This document shows, piece after piece, positions 43,456 to 55,434 of a stretch of DNA of 64,000 bases. The position numbers were made by a program, and so were the translations under genes. The DNA comes from Stomoxys calcitrans. Its lineage: Eukaryota > Arthropoda > Insecta > Diptera > Muscidae. Every line of letters begins with the position of its first letter. Position 1 is the stretch's first letter. The DNA lies in contig NC_081552.1 of assembly GCF_963082655.1 (NCBI RefSeq), positions 123,666,458-123,730,457 of the forward strand, given 5' to 3'. The notes beneath the pieces were generated by a model, which was not told where the DNA came from, made no database searches, and saw nothing but the letters and a program-made list of their open reading frames with translations.

Positions 43456-43917
43456 GTTTACTGAAATTAAATTGAATATGAATCAAAATGAAATAAATGA
43501 AATGTTCTCTGCTGGAATAAATAAATTTGGATTACGCTCAAGACTCGTGTTTAATTGGTTGGGGCGTCTCACATCATAACACTATTAAAATCATAAAACT
43601 AGTTTGAAAGCAAATAAAAATGAGCGCAAAAGAAAAATTTTTGTCAAAATACTGAAGTTATTTGTATTGCTGTAAAACTAAGATTTCCACAAAGCCAAGC
43701 GCATTTTGAGTGATTTGAATGATAAGGATCGGCCTACAAATAGTGTGTTGGCAAGCACTACAAAATTCAGCTCTGACTTTGTGACCAATTTTCACTGCCG
43801 GGACTTTAGTTCTTCCACCCAGTAGCTACCACAATTTTCAAAAAATAATTTGAGGTATCTTTACCAATTTTACAATAACAGAAGAGTTTTGGCAATTTTG
43901 AAAAATGTGATTCTTAT
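43456..43917. other. Unassigned stretch
   Basis: ATTGGTTGGGGCGTCTCACA near 43555-43574 could be the far end of the interrupted BEL LTR, by position only. The rest, to the HINE scrap at 43918, has no recognisable frame or repeat. Confidence 0.3.
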
Positions 43918-44107
43918 CTTGTGGTCTCCAACATCCATGCCACATTTGGCACGAATCGGTTCATAGCCCGATATAGGTCTAATAGCATATCAATTCTTAT
44001 GCAGTATCCTTTATTTGCTTATCAAGTAATACAAGGCAAAGAACTTGAAAAATGCTATCCATGGTGGAGGTTATGTAAGATTCGAAGTTGTCACGCTTTG
44101 ACTTGTT
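43918..44107 (+). mobile_element. HINE 3'-end scrap
   Basis: CGAATCGGTTCATAGCCCGA, AATAGCATATCAATTCTTAT and ATCCATGGTGGAGGTTATGT precede a degraded hairpin and CACGCTTTGACTTGTT. Only the last unit and the terminus remain, strongly mutated. It resembles 6450-6622. Confidence 0.65.
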
Positions 44108-44490
44108 ATTTTAGATTTGTTGTTCTTGCTACAGCGCCTATAAATATTTCAAAATTTTAGTTATCATAAAACGTGTTTGCTTTCAATTTTTTATAGTCAG
44201 GACCTTGTGGAGCATTTTGACCATGTTAAGATAATCACAAATGCCACCAGCACTATTGAGGTTCTATTTGTTTTTTTGTTCTTTCAGGATTCGAGCTCAA
44301 ATGTTTTCGGCTTTACAAGCAACTTCTTCCCTATGCACATAAATTCACGAATGTTTAAAGTAGTTGTACGATTTCCTTATTTATTATTTTTTAACTGAAA
44401 GAAACTAGTTTCTTGACTAAGTTAACAACGTTTTCGACGTATGTATTATGCGTCGTAAATAAATCCGGTGGGGATTGCTCTGCATGAGGT
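44108..44490. other. Unassigned stretch
   Basis: Open pieces exist on plus (44177-44398), but with no domain. A T-run followed by TATAG at 44200-44204 and AGTCAGGACC would fit a splice acceptor by form only. No repeat was recognised. Confidence 0.3.
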
Positions 44491-44945
44491 TGTGCATTAA
44501 ATAGAACTGTCCTTCGATGACGAGACGTACAAGGGGGTGTTTAACAACATTGATCCAAGCCTTAGACCAGTACCGGGTGGACCCGGTCCTTAGAGACTAG
44601 ATAAACTATATGCTAATGAACAGGTGGATAAATTGCAGGTCCCATGACATAACTATAAGGGAGAAAGTGGCACAAGGCACGCCATAGGGGGGGCTATTAT
44701 CGCCACTCCTATGGGTGACCACCATAAATGACCATTTACGGATGCTGACTGAAGAGGGATTTCAACCTGTGTGCTGCGCAGACCATGTTATAATACTTCT
44801 AACAAGTAAGGATCCCAACCAGCTATGCAGAAAGATATAGCTGACCATCTTGCACGTGGTATACGGCTGGGCTAGACTCTGGGGCCTGATTGCAAGGTTA
44901 GGTAAGGATAGGACTGCGATGGAGAAAAAGTTCAATGTAAGGTGT
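44490..44945 (+). pseudogene. LOA-like LINE RT fragment
   Basis: Translated pieces match the RT core at 20.0-20.4 kb in the opposite orientation: FDDETYKGVFNNIDPSL, a GESGTRHAIG-type block, LLSPLLWVTTIN-like remains near 44690, and CADHVIILLTSKD (active site near 44770-44780, where YADD is expected). It ends with AMEKKFN-like sequence at 44917, the same boundary at which the RNase H part begins at 29.9 kb. It is only an RT piece with many stops. Confidence 0.7.
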
Positions 44946-45412
44946 TGTGGATAAGGGGTTTTATAAAATTGTTTGAAACAGATGTAGGGTTCGTGCACTT
45001 TCTAGCTCTACTCTAACTAGCTCACCGAAATGGTTGGAGGTTTCCTACAATTTTAAACTCCCACAAACACACTATTTTGTTTGGTGCACTGGAGCCACTA
45101 AAAAAACAAGTATTTAACAAAAATAACGTACGAATACTGCAAGCGGAGATAATTTAGTTGTTCTGAAAAAAATATTGAATAAGGAATCGGACTTCGGCAA
45201 CTAATTTAACTATTCTTCTAACTAGACTCTAGTTGGCGAAGAGTACCTAAATCCATACAACCCAAACTTGCGATCATTATACCATATACTGATCGCCCCA
45301 ACTTACGCATGCAAAGTTTATCTTTACGCGCGCATAATGATGAGACAGACTTTTATTCGGTCAGCCATCCGACCTAATTAGAACAGTGTGTTCATTTACC
45401 AAAAAAAAAAAA
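44946..45412. other. Unassigned stretch
   Basis: No frames, repeats or RNA genes were recognised. It ends in an A-run (45400-45414) into which the next HINE is inserted. Confidence 0.3.
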
Positions 45413-46386
45413 AAACAAGTAAAAGCGTGCTAAGTTCGGCCGGGCCGAATCTTATATACCCTCCACCATGGATCGCATTTGTCGAGTTCTTTTCCCGGCA
45501 TCTCTTCTTAGCCAAAAAGAGGATATAAGAAAAGATTTGCTCTGCTATTAGAGCGATATCAAGATATGGTCCGGTTTGGACCACAATTCAATTATATATT
45601 GGGGGCCTGTGTAAAATGTCAGCCAATTCAAATAAGAATTGCGCCCTTCGGGGGCTCAAGAAGTAAAATAGAGAGATCGATTTATATGGGAGCTGTATCG
45701 GGCTATAGACCGATTCAGACCATAATAAACACGTATGTTGATGGTCATGAGAGAATCCGTCGTACAAAATTTCAGGCAAATCGGATAATAATTGCGACCT
45801 CTAGAAGCTCAAGAAGTCAAGTCCCCAGATCTGTTTATAAAATAGCTATAGCAGGTTATGAACCGATACTTGGCACAGTTATTGGATATCATAACAAAAT
45901 TTTACGTGCAAAATTTCATTCCAATCGGATAAGAATTGCGCACTCTAGAGGCTCAAAAAGACCCAAGATTGGTTTATATGACAGCTATATCAGGTTATGG
46001 ACCGATTTGAACCATACTTGGCACAGTTGTTGGATATCATAACAAAACACGTCGTGCAAAATTGCTATATCAAAACATGGACCGATATAGCCCATTTACA
46101 ATACCAACCGACCTACACTAATAAGAAGTATTTGTGCAAAATTTCAAGCGGCTAGCTTTACTCCTTCGGAAGTTAGCGTGCTTTCGACAGACAGACGGAC
46201 GGACGGATGGACGGACGGACGGACGGACAGACGGACGGACAGACGGACGGACAAGGCTAAATCGACATAAAATGTCGCGACGATCAAGAATATATATACT
46301 TTATGGATCTCAGACGAAAATTTCGAGTAGTTACAAACAGAATGACGAAATTAGTATACCCCCCATCTTATGGTGGAGGGTATAAA
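45413..46386 (-). mobile_element. HINE, complete
   Basis: Both termini are present: ACAAGTAAAAGCGTGC, hairpin and TATACCCTCCACCATGGATC on the left; core (46160), a long GTCY tract (46189-46252) and TATGGTGGAGGGTATA on the right. About three internal units lie between, one with an internal deletion that joins CAAAATTG to CTATATCAAAACATGG near 46060. The insertion point is in an A-run (T-run on the element strand). Confidence 0.88.
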
Positions 46387-46680
46387 AATCATTCAGGTGT
46401 GATATCAATCATATCGAAAATGAAATTGCGATATGGGAAACCAGTCAAATTCTTTTAGCAACAACACACTTTTTGCTGACTTTAAAATGTTTTTTGCTAT
46501 ACTATTTTTCGAACAGAAAGAATTAAACAATGGTCTAAAGCCGGATAAAATCCTGCAATCTAATCTCATTAGCCTTTAAAATGTTTTAATGAAATAAATG
46601 AATTTCTTGTAAACCAAACGAATTTTATATACATCAACATAGGTTATTAAGGACAAATTTTAACACTTTAAAAAATACTA
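46387..46680. other. Unassigned stretch before a LINE
   Basis: AT-rich, no repeat recognised. It may include the 5' region of the LINE that starts near 46680, but its true start is not visible. Confidence 0.3.
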
Positions 46681-49095
46681 GAAAAAGTGAATTTAATGTT
46701 TCTAGTAGAAACGAATATAATGGAAGGAAAAAACTGTTTTTACACAATACCGAAGTTTAATGCTGTGTTTTTGAATCGACAAAATAGGGGTGGAGGCATA
46801 GCAGCTTACCTTCGGAAAGATATTATATATTCATCCAATCTTTTGAACACAAAGTTTCGAATCAATATTAGTTGAAATGTGAGGCAATCCCCACAACTTT
46901 TATAGCCGTAGTTCGGCCACCTTCGCTAAACGTAAAATAATTTTCGAACTTGAAAGTAGCTTAAAATTATTGAATAAAAGAAAAGTATTAGTAGTGATAG
47001 GAAATATGAATATAAATTTAGCCAAAGAATAAAATAAATGCACAAAAGTATATCGAGATATGATGTCCGCAAACGGATTGTAAGGTATAGTGAATATAAC
47101 AACAAGAGAGGGTAAAGGAGAGGGCTTGTGTATAGACCACATGTTTGATAGAACAAACAAGAGCCCAAATGCTCGGCCAATGGTTATAACACATCTTTGA
47201 AAAATTAAAATAATCAAATCAAAAGAAAAATGAAACTATAGTAAGACAATATAATGCAAAATTAAAGCACGGTAAAAACAATATATCGAACAAACAATAA
47301 GTAAACCAAATATTAAATCACACGAATTGGAACTTTGTTTTCGGAGGAAACTATTCATGCGATGACAAATATGAGGTTATTAATAAAACATTTCAAGAAA
47401 TATATAACAAATCAAGACAAATAAGAAACGCTCAAACAAAGAAATGATTTCCCATGGCTACGTGCGAAGTTAGAAACAAACTATACCAAAGTTACAAAGA
47501 ACCAAAAAAAAAAAAAATATGAACACCGAAGAAAAGAATTCGTCAAAACAAAAATAATGTAAGAAGAACTTGGAGATCATCGGAAAAAAAGACTGATTAC
47601 GTAGATGATGTATTTAGCAAAAACTTTCAATCTGAAGGTATTCGAACGGTTACTGAAAACTTTGCAATAACATTTAAAGAAAAAGTAAACAATATAATCC
47701 AAAAATGTGACATAAAAACTCTGAAACACACACCGCATTATTCGTAATACAATTTTTTTGGAAAAACCAGACAAAATTGAAATATTTAACATTTTAAGGA
47801 GTTTAAATGTCTACAAAGGAGACGGACTTGATGGAATCAGGCCTATAGACATAAAAAATGCTGAAAATCTTACCCCCATCGTAACCTCATGTGTCAACCC
47901 GACCAATTAAAAAATCCGGAGGGAAGTATGATTACAACAACTGTGCACACCTATTTCGATATTACCGGTAATGGTAAACATGCTAGAAGAGGTGTTATCG
48001 TGGAGAACACATAGTTTTTTTTTTTTTGAGAAATACGATGTTATAAGGCAACACCATTAATAAAATACTTGGACATTTCGCATCTTGCATAAACGAACAT
48101 TGGGATAAAAATTTGAACAGTCTTGTCCTTTTTACTAATTTTAGTAAGACATTTGACACCCTATCTCGTGCCAACCTTTTAAATACGTTGGGGAAAAAAG
48201 GTCAACGAAGTCAATGTTTAAATTGGTTCAAGGATTTTTTATGTAGAAGAACCTATATAGTCAAAATCAATGGTAAATAAAATAAATATGGTAATGAGAT
48301 TCAAGGGTCAAAACTTGGACCAATACTGTATTTAATTTATGCAAATGAACTCATAAGCACATTAAAAAATGTACATTATAAGAAAAGTACATTATTATTT
48401 AGAATATGCAGCTATTGTGGGTGCACACATGAACTTATCAGAGGCGGGAAAAATTATGCAAGCTGAGTTTAACCTAATAACAAGATGGTGTCATGATAAT
48501 GGGTTGATAATCAATGCAAGTAAATCCAAAATAATGCATATTCGCCAACTAAAAGCGTCCAATTAAATTTCTATTAAATTTCACAACTTCGACTGTCCAC
48601 ACCACAATAAATCATCATACGATCTATGCTACGGAAAAGTGACCAAATTCTGGAAACTGCGGAAACGTACAAACACTTTAACTGGAAGACGTACATAACG
48701 CTGTTTAACAAGAAGCTATGATCAACATCCTACGTACTTTACCATATGAATAATTATGCACCGCTTTCAATAACAAAGCAAATATATTTTACAATTTGAC
48801 GTACAGTACATCATGGAATAACAGCCTTTGAAAATTTCGGCCACTTAAAAGTTATTGAAGAAACCAAACACAAACTTATAAAAGCACTTAGGAATAACAA
48901 ATTAACAATCACAAAATATAACCCAAATTACTAATACGGTTTAATACATCAAAACATCAATTACCAACCAAATCAAACAATCACAAATTTTTAAAACAAC
49001 ATAACATTCTTAATGTTACGATATTATCACCATTACAAACCAGAAGAAACGAAAACAAGAAATCAAAAAGGCATTAATATCATCGCATTGAAGAC
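46681..49095 (+). mobile_element. CR1/L2-type LINE, heavily decayed
   Basis: A non-LTR element without RNase H. Endonuclease pieces: FLVETNIMEGKNCFYTIPKF and QNRGGGIAAYLRKDI (46695-46830). RT pieces in shifting frames: a KAFDTLSRANLLNTL-type block (48148), LNWFKDFLCRRTYIVKINGK (48219), GSKLGPILYLIYANELI (48306), then the active-site segment, WCHDNGLIINASKSKIMHIR (48486) and a short C-terminal part. The active site near 48400 reads YLEYAAIVG, so both aspartates of YADD are gone. The sequence is unusually A-rich. Confidence 0.75.
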
Positions 49096-49135
49096 GATAT
49101 CTAACTAATGGTTTTTTCATCTTATATATACTTAC

Positions 49136-51205
49136 TAGCTGACCCGGGCCCGTTCCGCTGCGCCTTCTTTTACTTTATATGGAACAAAAGTTTCCTTGGA
49201 ATATTTATTTTCGACAATTAAAGATCTTTTAGTGAATTACCAAGCAAACTTGACTAACAGTTTAACAATATAAGTGCCTTTATCTGAAACCCACATGATC
49301 TTTATTGTTCTACTAATTTAAGTTTGGATGTAAGATGTACCTCATTTTTAAAATACTTCTTTTCAGCCCGATATTCTCATGATGTCTGATTTAGTTGTAT
49401 TTTCGTGGCAGAGGTGGTCCCCCAGATACTTGGCCCTAAAAAAATATCAGTATCGTGCTCTTCTCTCAAATACCATTTATTTAAACCCCATATTGCCATT
49501 GGCTTAAGAGGAGTTTACAGGATGAGGCGTCCCCCAAACACTTGACCCCAAAATAGGTTATCAAATTCTTTTTCTAATCTCAAGTACCTTTTATTTGAGC
49601 CACATATTGGCATTGTCGAAAAATTTTTTTTCTTTGGGGTGTTTTGGGAAAGGAGTGATGCCCTAAATACATGGTCCTACATTTGGATATGAGATTTGTA
49701 TTCTACTCCCAAATACCTTTATTTGAACCCCTATTGCGATGATCAGTAAAAAATTGCTGTTTGTGGGGTATTTTGGGAAAGGGGTAGACCCCCAGAAAAT
49801 TGGTCCTGAAAGTGGGTATCAATTCTTGCCTACACCCCAATACCTTTTATTTAAGCTCCACATTGACATGGGGGTGTTTTGGGGATTGGGGTGGTTCCCC
49901 AAACACTATGCCTGGAAAATATATCAGTAACGTGCTCTATTCTCATATATCTATATATCATTTATTTGAACCCCATATTGCCATTGCCCTCAAAATTGGA
50001 TAACAAATCCGTTTTCTAAACTCATTTAAACTCCTTATTGCAAAAGTCAGCAAATATTTCGGGTTTGGAGAATGGCCCTAAAAACTATGAATATTTGGTT
50101 CCACTCTCTTTAAGACCCAAATTGTCTTGGTGAGCAAATGTGGGGGTTGTTATGGTTGTGGAATGTCCCCTAGACAATTGACCAACTAATGTTGATATCA
50201 GATACGTGGTCTACTCCCACATACCTTTAATTTGAGCCCCATATTTCCATAGTCGGCAAACATGTCCGGATTGGGAGGTGTTTTGTGGGATGGGCTTCCA
50301 CTCAGTGAGTTGGCCTTGAAAATATATATCGGATTCGTGTTCCACTTTAAAAGCCCTCTTGTTTGAGCCTCATATTGCAATAGTCAGAAAATGCCTACTA
50401 TTTGGGTGTTGTTGTGGGGGTGGGGTGGCCCCATAGACAATTTTCCCGAATATTGATATCAAATTCGTGCTTTAGTCCCAAAGACCTTTCATTTGAGCCC
50501 CATATTGCTATGGTCGTAAATTTGACCCCTTTGGGGGATGTGTTTGGTAAGAGGCGGCTCCCCAAACACTTGGTCCCATATTTGGATATCAGATTCGTAT
50601 TCTACATTCAACTACCTTTTAGTTAAGCCCCATATTCCCATGGTCAGTACATAAGTCCTTTTTGGGGGGTGTTGTGGGAAAGGGGTGGACCCCTAGAAAC
50701 GTGGTCCTACATTTGGATATCAGATTCGTATTCTACTCGCAACTACCTTTCATTAGAGTCCCATATTGCCATGGTCGGTAAATATGTCCGATTTAGGGGT
50801 GTTTTGGGGCTTGGGGTGGTCCCCCTAGCACTTGGATCGCCAACTGGATATCAGATACGTTTTCTTATCCTAAATACTTTTCATTTGGGTCCCATATTGT
50901 AGTGATTGGTCTAAATATATGTTTGGTAGGTTTTAGGATGGGGCAGTCTCCCTAGGTACCCCATCCGAAATTTGGGAACCAAATATTTATTTTTAGGGTA
51001 CTATATGAGTGCACACAAAATTTCGCTTAAATCGTACCACCCATCTCCGAGATCTGGCGTTTCTAAAAATAAGGGTTAGAGGGAGGGTCCGCCCCCCCTT
51101 CAGATATCAAAAAATGTAGTACCCTATTTTCACCACGAGGACATTATGCACCATCTGTGAACACACAAACAAACAAACTTACAAAAAAACACAAATTGAT
51201 TTTTA
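49136..51205 (+). mobile_element. Family B tandem-repeat element, long copy 2 (complete-looking)
   Basis: Left end ACTAGCTGACCCGGGCCCGT; right end CACACAAACAAACAAACTTA and TATATATAAG. About 13 degenerate units of 115-132 bp lie inside (phrases ATTTGAGCCCCATATTGCCA, CTCCCCAAACACTTGGTCCC, GGATATCAGATTCGTATTCT). It aligns with 41.6-43.45 kb through its whole length, with moderate divergence. The region CATCTCCGAGATCTGGCGTT precedes the right end. It is non-coding and rolling-circle-like in layout; the mechanism is inference. Confidence 0.75.
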
Positions 51206-52094
51206 TATATAAGATACATAATTAAGTTATATTTTTAATTTTCTTTATCAAATTTGATTTAATTAGTCATTAACTTTAGTATATATATATTTGCGTTCTT
51301 GCAGGCAAGCTTAGCTTCGAAAGACAAAATGTGAAATGTAAATATGAATTCAAAATAATAGTAAAATATGCTACATTAAAAACAGTCTATACGGAACAGA
51401 CAAACAAACTAATAAAAAGTTAAGGTATTGAAGAATAGAATACGAATATAGATTAAAAAGTGAGTCCAAGTACCCAGGAAGTCACCCTTACCTCAAAACT
51501 CCTAGAAGCAGACAAATTGAAGTTCTGTATATTTCGTATATGTCATACAAAATCAGGTCGAAGTATAGGGGCTCACCCCACCCTCGAAAAATTCCCAAAT
51601 GGGCATATCAGCCAATTATGACTATATGGGACTTGGTTTGTTTGTGAATAAAATGACAAGATTTGGAACTTAAGTTCTGAAAACAATGTTTGCAGACTAT
51701 AATTGAGAACTTAGGCTCCCTTGATGTGAGGTGGATATGGTGAACTGAACCTTCTCGAAAACACAGAGTTCTTATTCGTAGGGGGTTTTATTTCTAAAGA
51801 GAAGATATTTAGTTGATGACGGCTGCTAACAAAAAGAGAAGGGAACTGAGCACGTAGCTCGTAGGCTAATTCAATATTTCAAACAGTGTTGCCACTTCTC
51901 ATTACTAATACTGGTTTTTGTTGAATCAACTCCATTTTATCTTTTAATTCATTCCATTATAATATGCAAGTTTAATATTTATTAACGGTTTTTTCAATTA
52001 AGCGTAATTCAATTAGGCGTAATTTTAATATAAATTCAGAATACTTGAGAGAATAAGTCTATTGGGTTAGTCAACAAATTCAAAAGATGTGACT
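51206..52094. other. Mostly unassigned stretch with a family B scrap
   Basis: From 51460 to 51760 phrases such as GGGGCTCACCCCACCC and ATGACTATATGGGACTTGG resemble degraded family B units on the minus strand. The rest is AT-rich with no frame or repeat recognised. Confidence 0.35.
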
Positions 52095-53236
52095 GAGAGA
52101 TCAAGTCCATTCAACAGTTTGTTTGTTCAGTATAGACTCAAAAACGGCTAAATCGATTTTCTCGAATTTTTTACAGATTGTGTTGGTTGGTCTGGAAGGA
52201 AACATAGGCTATATAATTTTTCGATATTGGAAGGCAGCAAAATTAATGTTGTAGTATCTAGGTGGCACTTAACCTCCTTAAAACATCTCAAATAGGTTAT
52301 TTGACCCATCATGACAGTATGGGACTCAAATGAAAGGTATTTTAGAATAGAAAAGGAATTCAGTTTTGGGGTCAAGTGTTTGTGGGTAAGCCCCAAAGGA
52401 ACCCCTAACCTAAACTAAACGGCCTCCAAACCGTACATATTTATCGACCATGGCAATTTTACACTTAAGTGAAATGTATTTGGAAGTAGGGCACGAATTT
52501 GACATTCATATTTGGGACAAATGTCTGAGGTACCATCCCACCCCCAAAAATCCAATCACGAGAATATAGGGCTCAAATGAAATAGGCCTTACCGATTATG
52601 GTAATATGAGGCTCATATTAAAAGTATTTGAGAGTATAGCTCGACTTTTTTAACTTTAATGACCAAGTATCTGGTTGGCCACCTTACTCCCAAAATACAC
52701 CTCAAACCGGACATATTTACCCACTACAATATAGGAGTCCAAAGAAATGTATAAGAGAGTAGAGCAAAAATTTGCCCATGCACGTTTCATTATAGAACAG
52801 GGGCAAAATTCTTACATATCAATGAATGCTGTCCGATTCAAGTTTAAGATCAGAGATAAAGGACCTCCTCTTTATAGCCGAGTCCCAACGGCGTCACCCA
52901 GTTTGACACATCTATTGGGAAACGTTTTTACATGACTTCTATGTATGGTATATTACCTCACAAATGTCGCCAACATTGAAGGGAATGGCCACCACTTAAA
53001 ATTTTTCAATGTTCTCGCCAGGATTTGAACCCACGTGCCTAGTATAATTGGCGGACTTGATTACCTCTGCCGTTGAATGGCACGAATTCGATATCCACAC
53101 TCGGTGCGAAATGTTCCCACCTTAAAACTCTACCAAAACATGACTTATGTATCGAACATTGCAATATTGGGCTCAAATTAAAGATATAAGAGCGTTAAAG
53201 GCGCTGCGGAGCGGGCACAGATCGGCTAGTATAAAA
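52095..53236 (-). mobile_element. Family B tandem-repeat element, minus copy with nested SINE
   Basis: It starts with ACAGTTTGTTTGTTCAGTAT and AAACGGCTAAATCGATTTTC and ends with GGCGCTGCGGAGCGGGCACA and GATCGGCTAGTATAAAAC, the reverse of the TAGCTGACCCGGGCCCG end. Five or so units lie between. A SINE lies inside at 52760-53065; family B continues after it with GGCACGAATTCGATATCCAC. Confidence 0.7.
52760..53065 (-). mobile_element. tRNA-derived SINE, near complete
   Basis: Reading minus: a pol III B-box-like segment (GTGGGTTCAAATCCTGGCGA, about 53015-53034), body with GGCTATAAAGAGGAGGTCC (52863-52881) and a CTTGAATCGGACAGCATTCA segment (52826-52845), then a 3' region with TGCCCCTGTTC and CATGGGCAAATTTTTGC. 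The tRNA-derived head would drive transcription by RNA polymerase III; copying would need a partner LINE. Other copies are at 9.7 and 60.7 kb. Confidence 0.7.
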
Positions 53237-53645
53237 CAAACAAATTGATAAGTTCAAAATTTCATGATGATTAATTGATGAATGATGATTAGTCGATCGG
53301 TTCACTATTAACTGCCAAAGTAGTGATTCTCGGTGTAACTTGTGTTTAGTGAACAATAAGTGCCACATAATGTTTTTTTCCAATCCAATGGATCCCAAAA
53401 ATGCACTTCTTCCAATTTTGGACGCCTTTTATGTTTTTTTTTTTTATGGACACTCTAGTGTACATACCCGATAATCTAGAGCAATGACTGAATAGATTTG
53501 AGGATGTTTTTTCCTGGCACAAAATAACCCACCTAATGAACCTTTCCTACGAATCAACAACTTGTTGCGATAATAAAATGCATTTTTAATAAAATATAAT
53601 TTGAATTGAATACTCAAAACGAGTGAATAGGACAGGCTTAGATTT
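53237..53645. other. Unassigned stretch
   Basis: AT-rich; contains short open pieces with no domain. No repeats recognised. Confidence 0.3.
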
Positions 53646-54310
53646 CTATACATAAGGTGTGTTCGCGTACAAAAGTACGTGGACGTCTTTCAGAAAAAAA
53701 TTGGCAGAACAACAGTTGTTGAGGTAAAATTGCCACTTCATTTGAAAAATTTTCTGTACCATAATAAAGTTTGCTACCTTGACTCTTATGAAGAAGTCAG
53801 TTATAATGAAATAAATGTAAACATTACCAATAAACATTATATTGGGTTGCCCAAAAAGTAATTGCGGATTTTTCATATAGTAGGCGTTGACAAATTTTTT
53901 CACAGCTTGTGACTCTATAATTGCATTCTTTCTTCTGTCAGTTATCAGCTGTTACTTTTAGCTTGCTTTAGAAAAAAAGTGTAAAAAAGTATATTTGATT
54001 AAAGTTCGTTCTAAGTTTTATTAAAAATGCATTAACTTTCTTTTAAAAATCTGCAATTACTTTTTGGGCCACCCAATATTTCTTAATTATTTCTGTAATT
54101 ATTCAATGCTTTTTACGTAAACTTTTATTTTTTACATAAAACAAATTTCTGCTGGGAAGAAAAAACTTCCAGCAGAAATTTGCATGTTCCCAATTTTTGA
54201 ACTGTTAAAATTTGATCTCTCTCTATTCTATTGGCAAATAAAGTACGCGAACGACTTGCAGTAAAAATTTGTGGATATTTGCGAAAATTGAGTGATCGAA
54301 CGCATTTTTT
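53646..54310. mobile_element. Putative DNA transposon remnant with TTCGCGTAC ends
   Basis: AGGTGTGTTCGCGTACAAAA at the left (53655-53674) faces, in inverse, AAAGTACGCGAACGACTTGC at the right (54240-54259). The right side carries the same GCAAATTTCTGCTGG-type phrases as the element at 34.5-37.2 kb. A mariner MITE is nested within. Non-coding; the superfamily is unknown. Confidence 0.5.
53842..54076. mobile_element. 235-bp mariner-type MITE
   Basis: TTGGGTTGCCCAAAAAGTAA begins it (53842) and TTACTTTTTGGGCCACCCAA ends it (54076). The inverted repeats are about 32 bp with two mismatches, and the element is flanked by a TA duplication at 53840-53841 and 54077-54078. The inside is AT-rich and non-coding. 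The ends are those of mariner elements, so a full-length mariner elsewhere in the genome presumably moved it. Confidence 0.88.
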
Positions 54311-54567
54311 GATCGTTTTTTAACTAACAGTGATGTCATAAATCTGCTCTAGAGTAAATAATTGAAATCGGTACAGGTATATTTTGCAAGTTATATTATT
54401 TCTTGGATTTTATGACAAATATTTGATGATTATATAACCACAATAAAATAAAGTCCAACGGGATAGTCACCCCTTAAGATGCCTTTCTGTATGTGTATGT
54501 TATTATTACCACACTGCAAGTTATTAGAATGTTAGTGGTCTCAGGAATAAAGTGCATCTGAGTTGTT

Positions 54568-55069
54568 TTACACCCAAGGTGAGTAAAAGCAAGATGATAT
54601 AAATGGCTGTTGTTGCTTATTCATTGCAGATGGACAACTTGATGATCGACTGTTATTAATATTCACGTCAAAATTATGTGTGCTTGCTGTGGAAACTGTG
54701 TTATAAGCACTACATGGTACAGTACCGGACGAAGGCTCGCTCGTGACTGTGTCAATGGATGCATTAAGGGAGGAGGAAAATCCGTCCGTTGACAAGACAC
54801 CGGTGCTATGTGATGTACTTCCTTCAGACACGCCACTTACATGCGCATATCCGCCGTAAGTATTGCCAGAAGGCGAACATTCAACGCTGCTATTTTCAGG
54901 TCCACAAACTGCTTTTTGTAGCTTCTCAGTAGGGGATATAGATAATTTGGGAGCAACCGTACAATAAATAGAAGGTGACACATATTCTTTCTGCTGGAAT
55001 AATGGCGGACCGATTGATGAAGTTATAACATGCCGCGAAAATGATACAGCTGTTGATGTTGGGGAACTG
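54568..55069 (-). CDS. Candidate host-gene exon, Ser/Thr-rich C-terminus of unknown protein
   Basis: An open frame of 166 codons that runs, without a stop, from a good splice acceptor (TTTATTTAATTTCAG, ending at 55070) to TAA at 54568-54570. The peptide includes SFSRHVITSSIGPPLFQQKE, KLSISPTEKLQKAVCGPENS, NTYGGYAHVSGVSEG, a Ser/Thr-rich centre, MNKQQQPFISS and ends CFYSPWV. There is no ATG at its start, so it must be spliced to an upstream exon, which would lie beyond 55.1 kb. It is unlike any transposon frame in the window and has no frame damage. Low-complexity Ser/Thr/Gln tails like this are common in fly transcription factors, but I cannot name the family. A GTGTAA two codons before the stop could be an alternative donor. 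Confidence 0.6.
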
Positions 55070-55434
55070 CTGAAATTAAATAAAAAGTTTTATTGTTTGT
55101 AATTACATTATTATATAATTGATCACTAGGAACAAAGTCAGTATATTTTGTCATTCTTCATCAAAAAAAAGGTTAAAATCGAATCGACTAAACTCTTTTC
55201 ATTAAACACTGACTGATCACTATACAGCCCTAACAGCTTAAGCTAAAATCATAAAATTTGGCTTATATGTTGCTCTTGGGTCATAGGCGCTAGATAAGGC
55301 CGGGTTTGGTCATATTCGTACGCTCTGGTACCAAAAGATACGAAACGGTAACTGTTTGCCCAGCACCAGCGGAAGGGCTAGATTTCTGTAACTGGGCTTA
55401 AATTAAATATGGTAAAAAAAATATCCCAAAATAG
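55070..55434 (-). other. Presumed intron sequence upstream of the exon
   Basis: It contains the acceptor and a T-rich tract (about 55072-55095 on minus) and otherwise no recognised frame or repeat. ACTGTTTGCCCAGCACCAGC near 55351-55370 resembles nothing identified elsewhere in the window. Confidence 0.4.
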
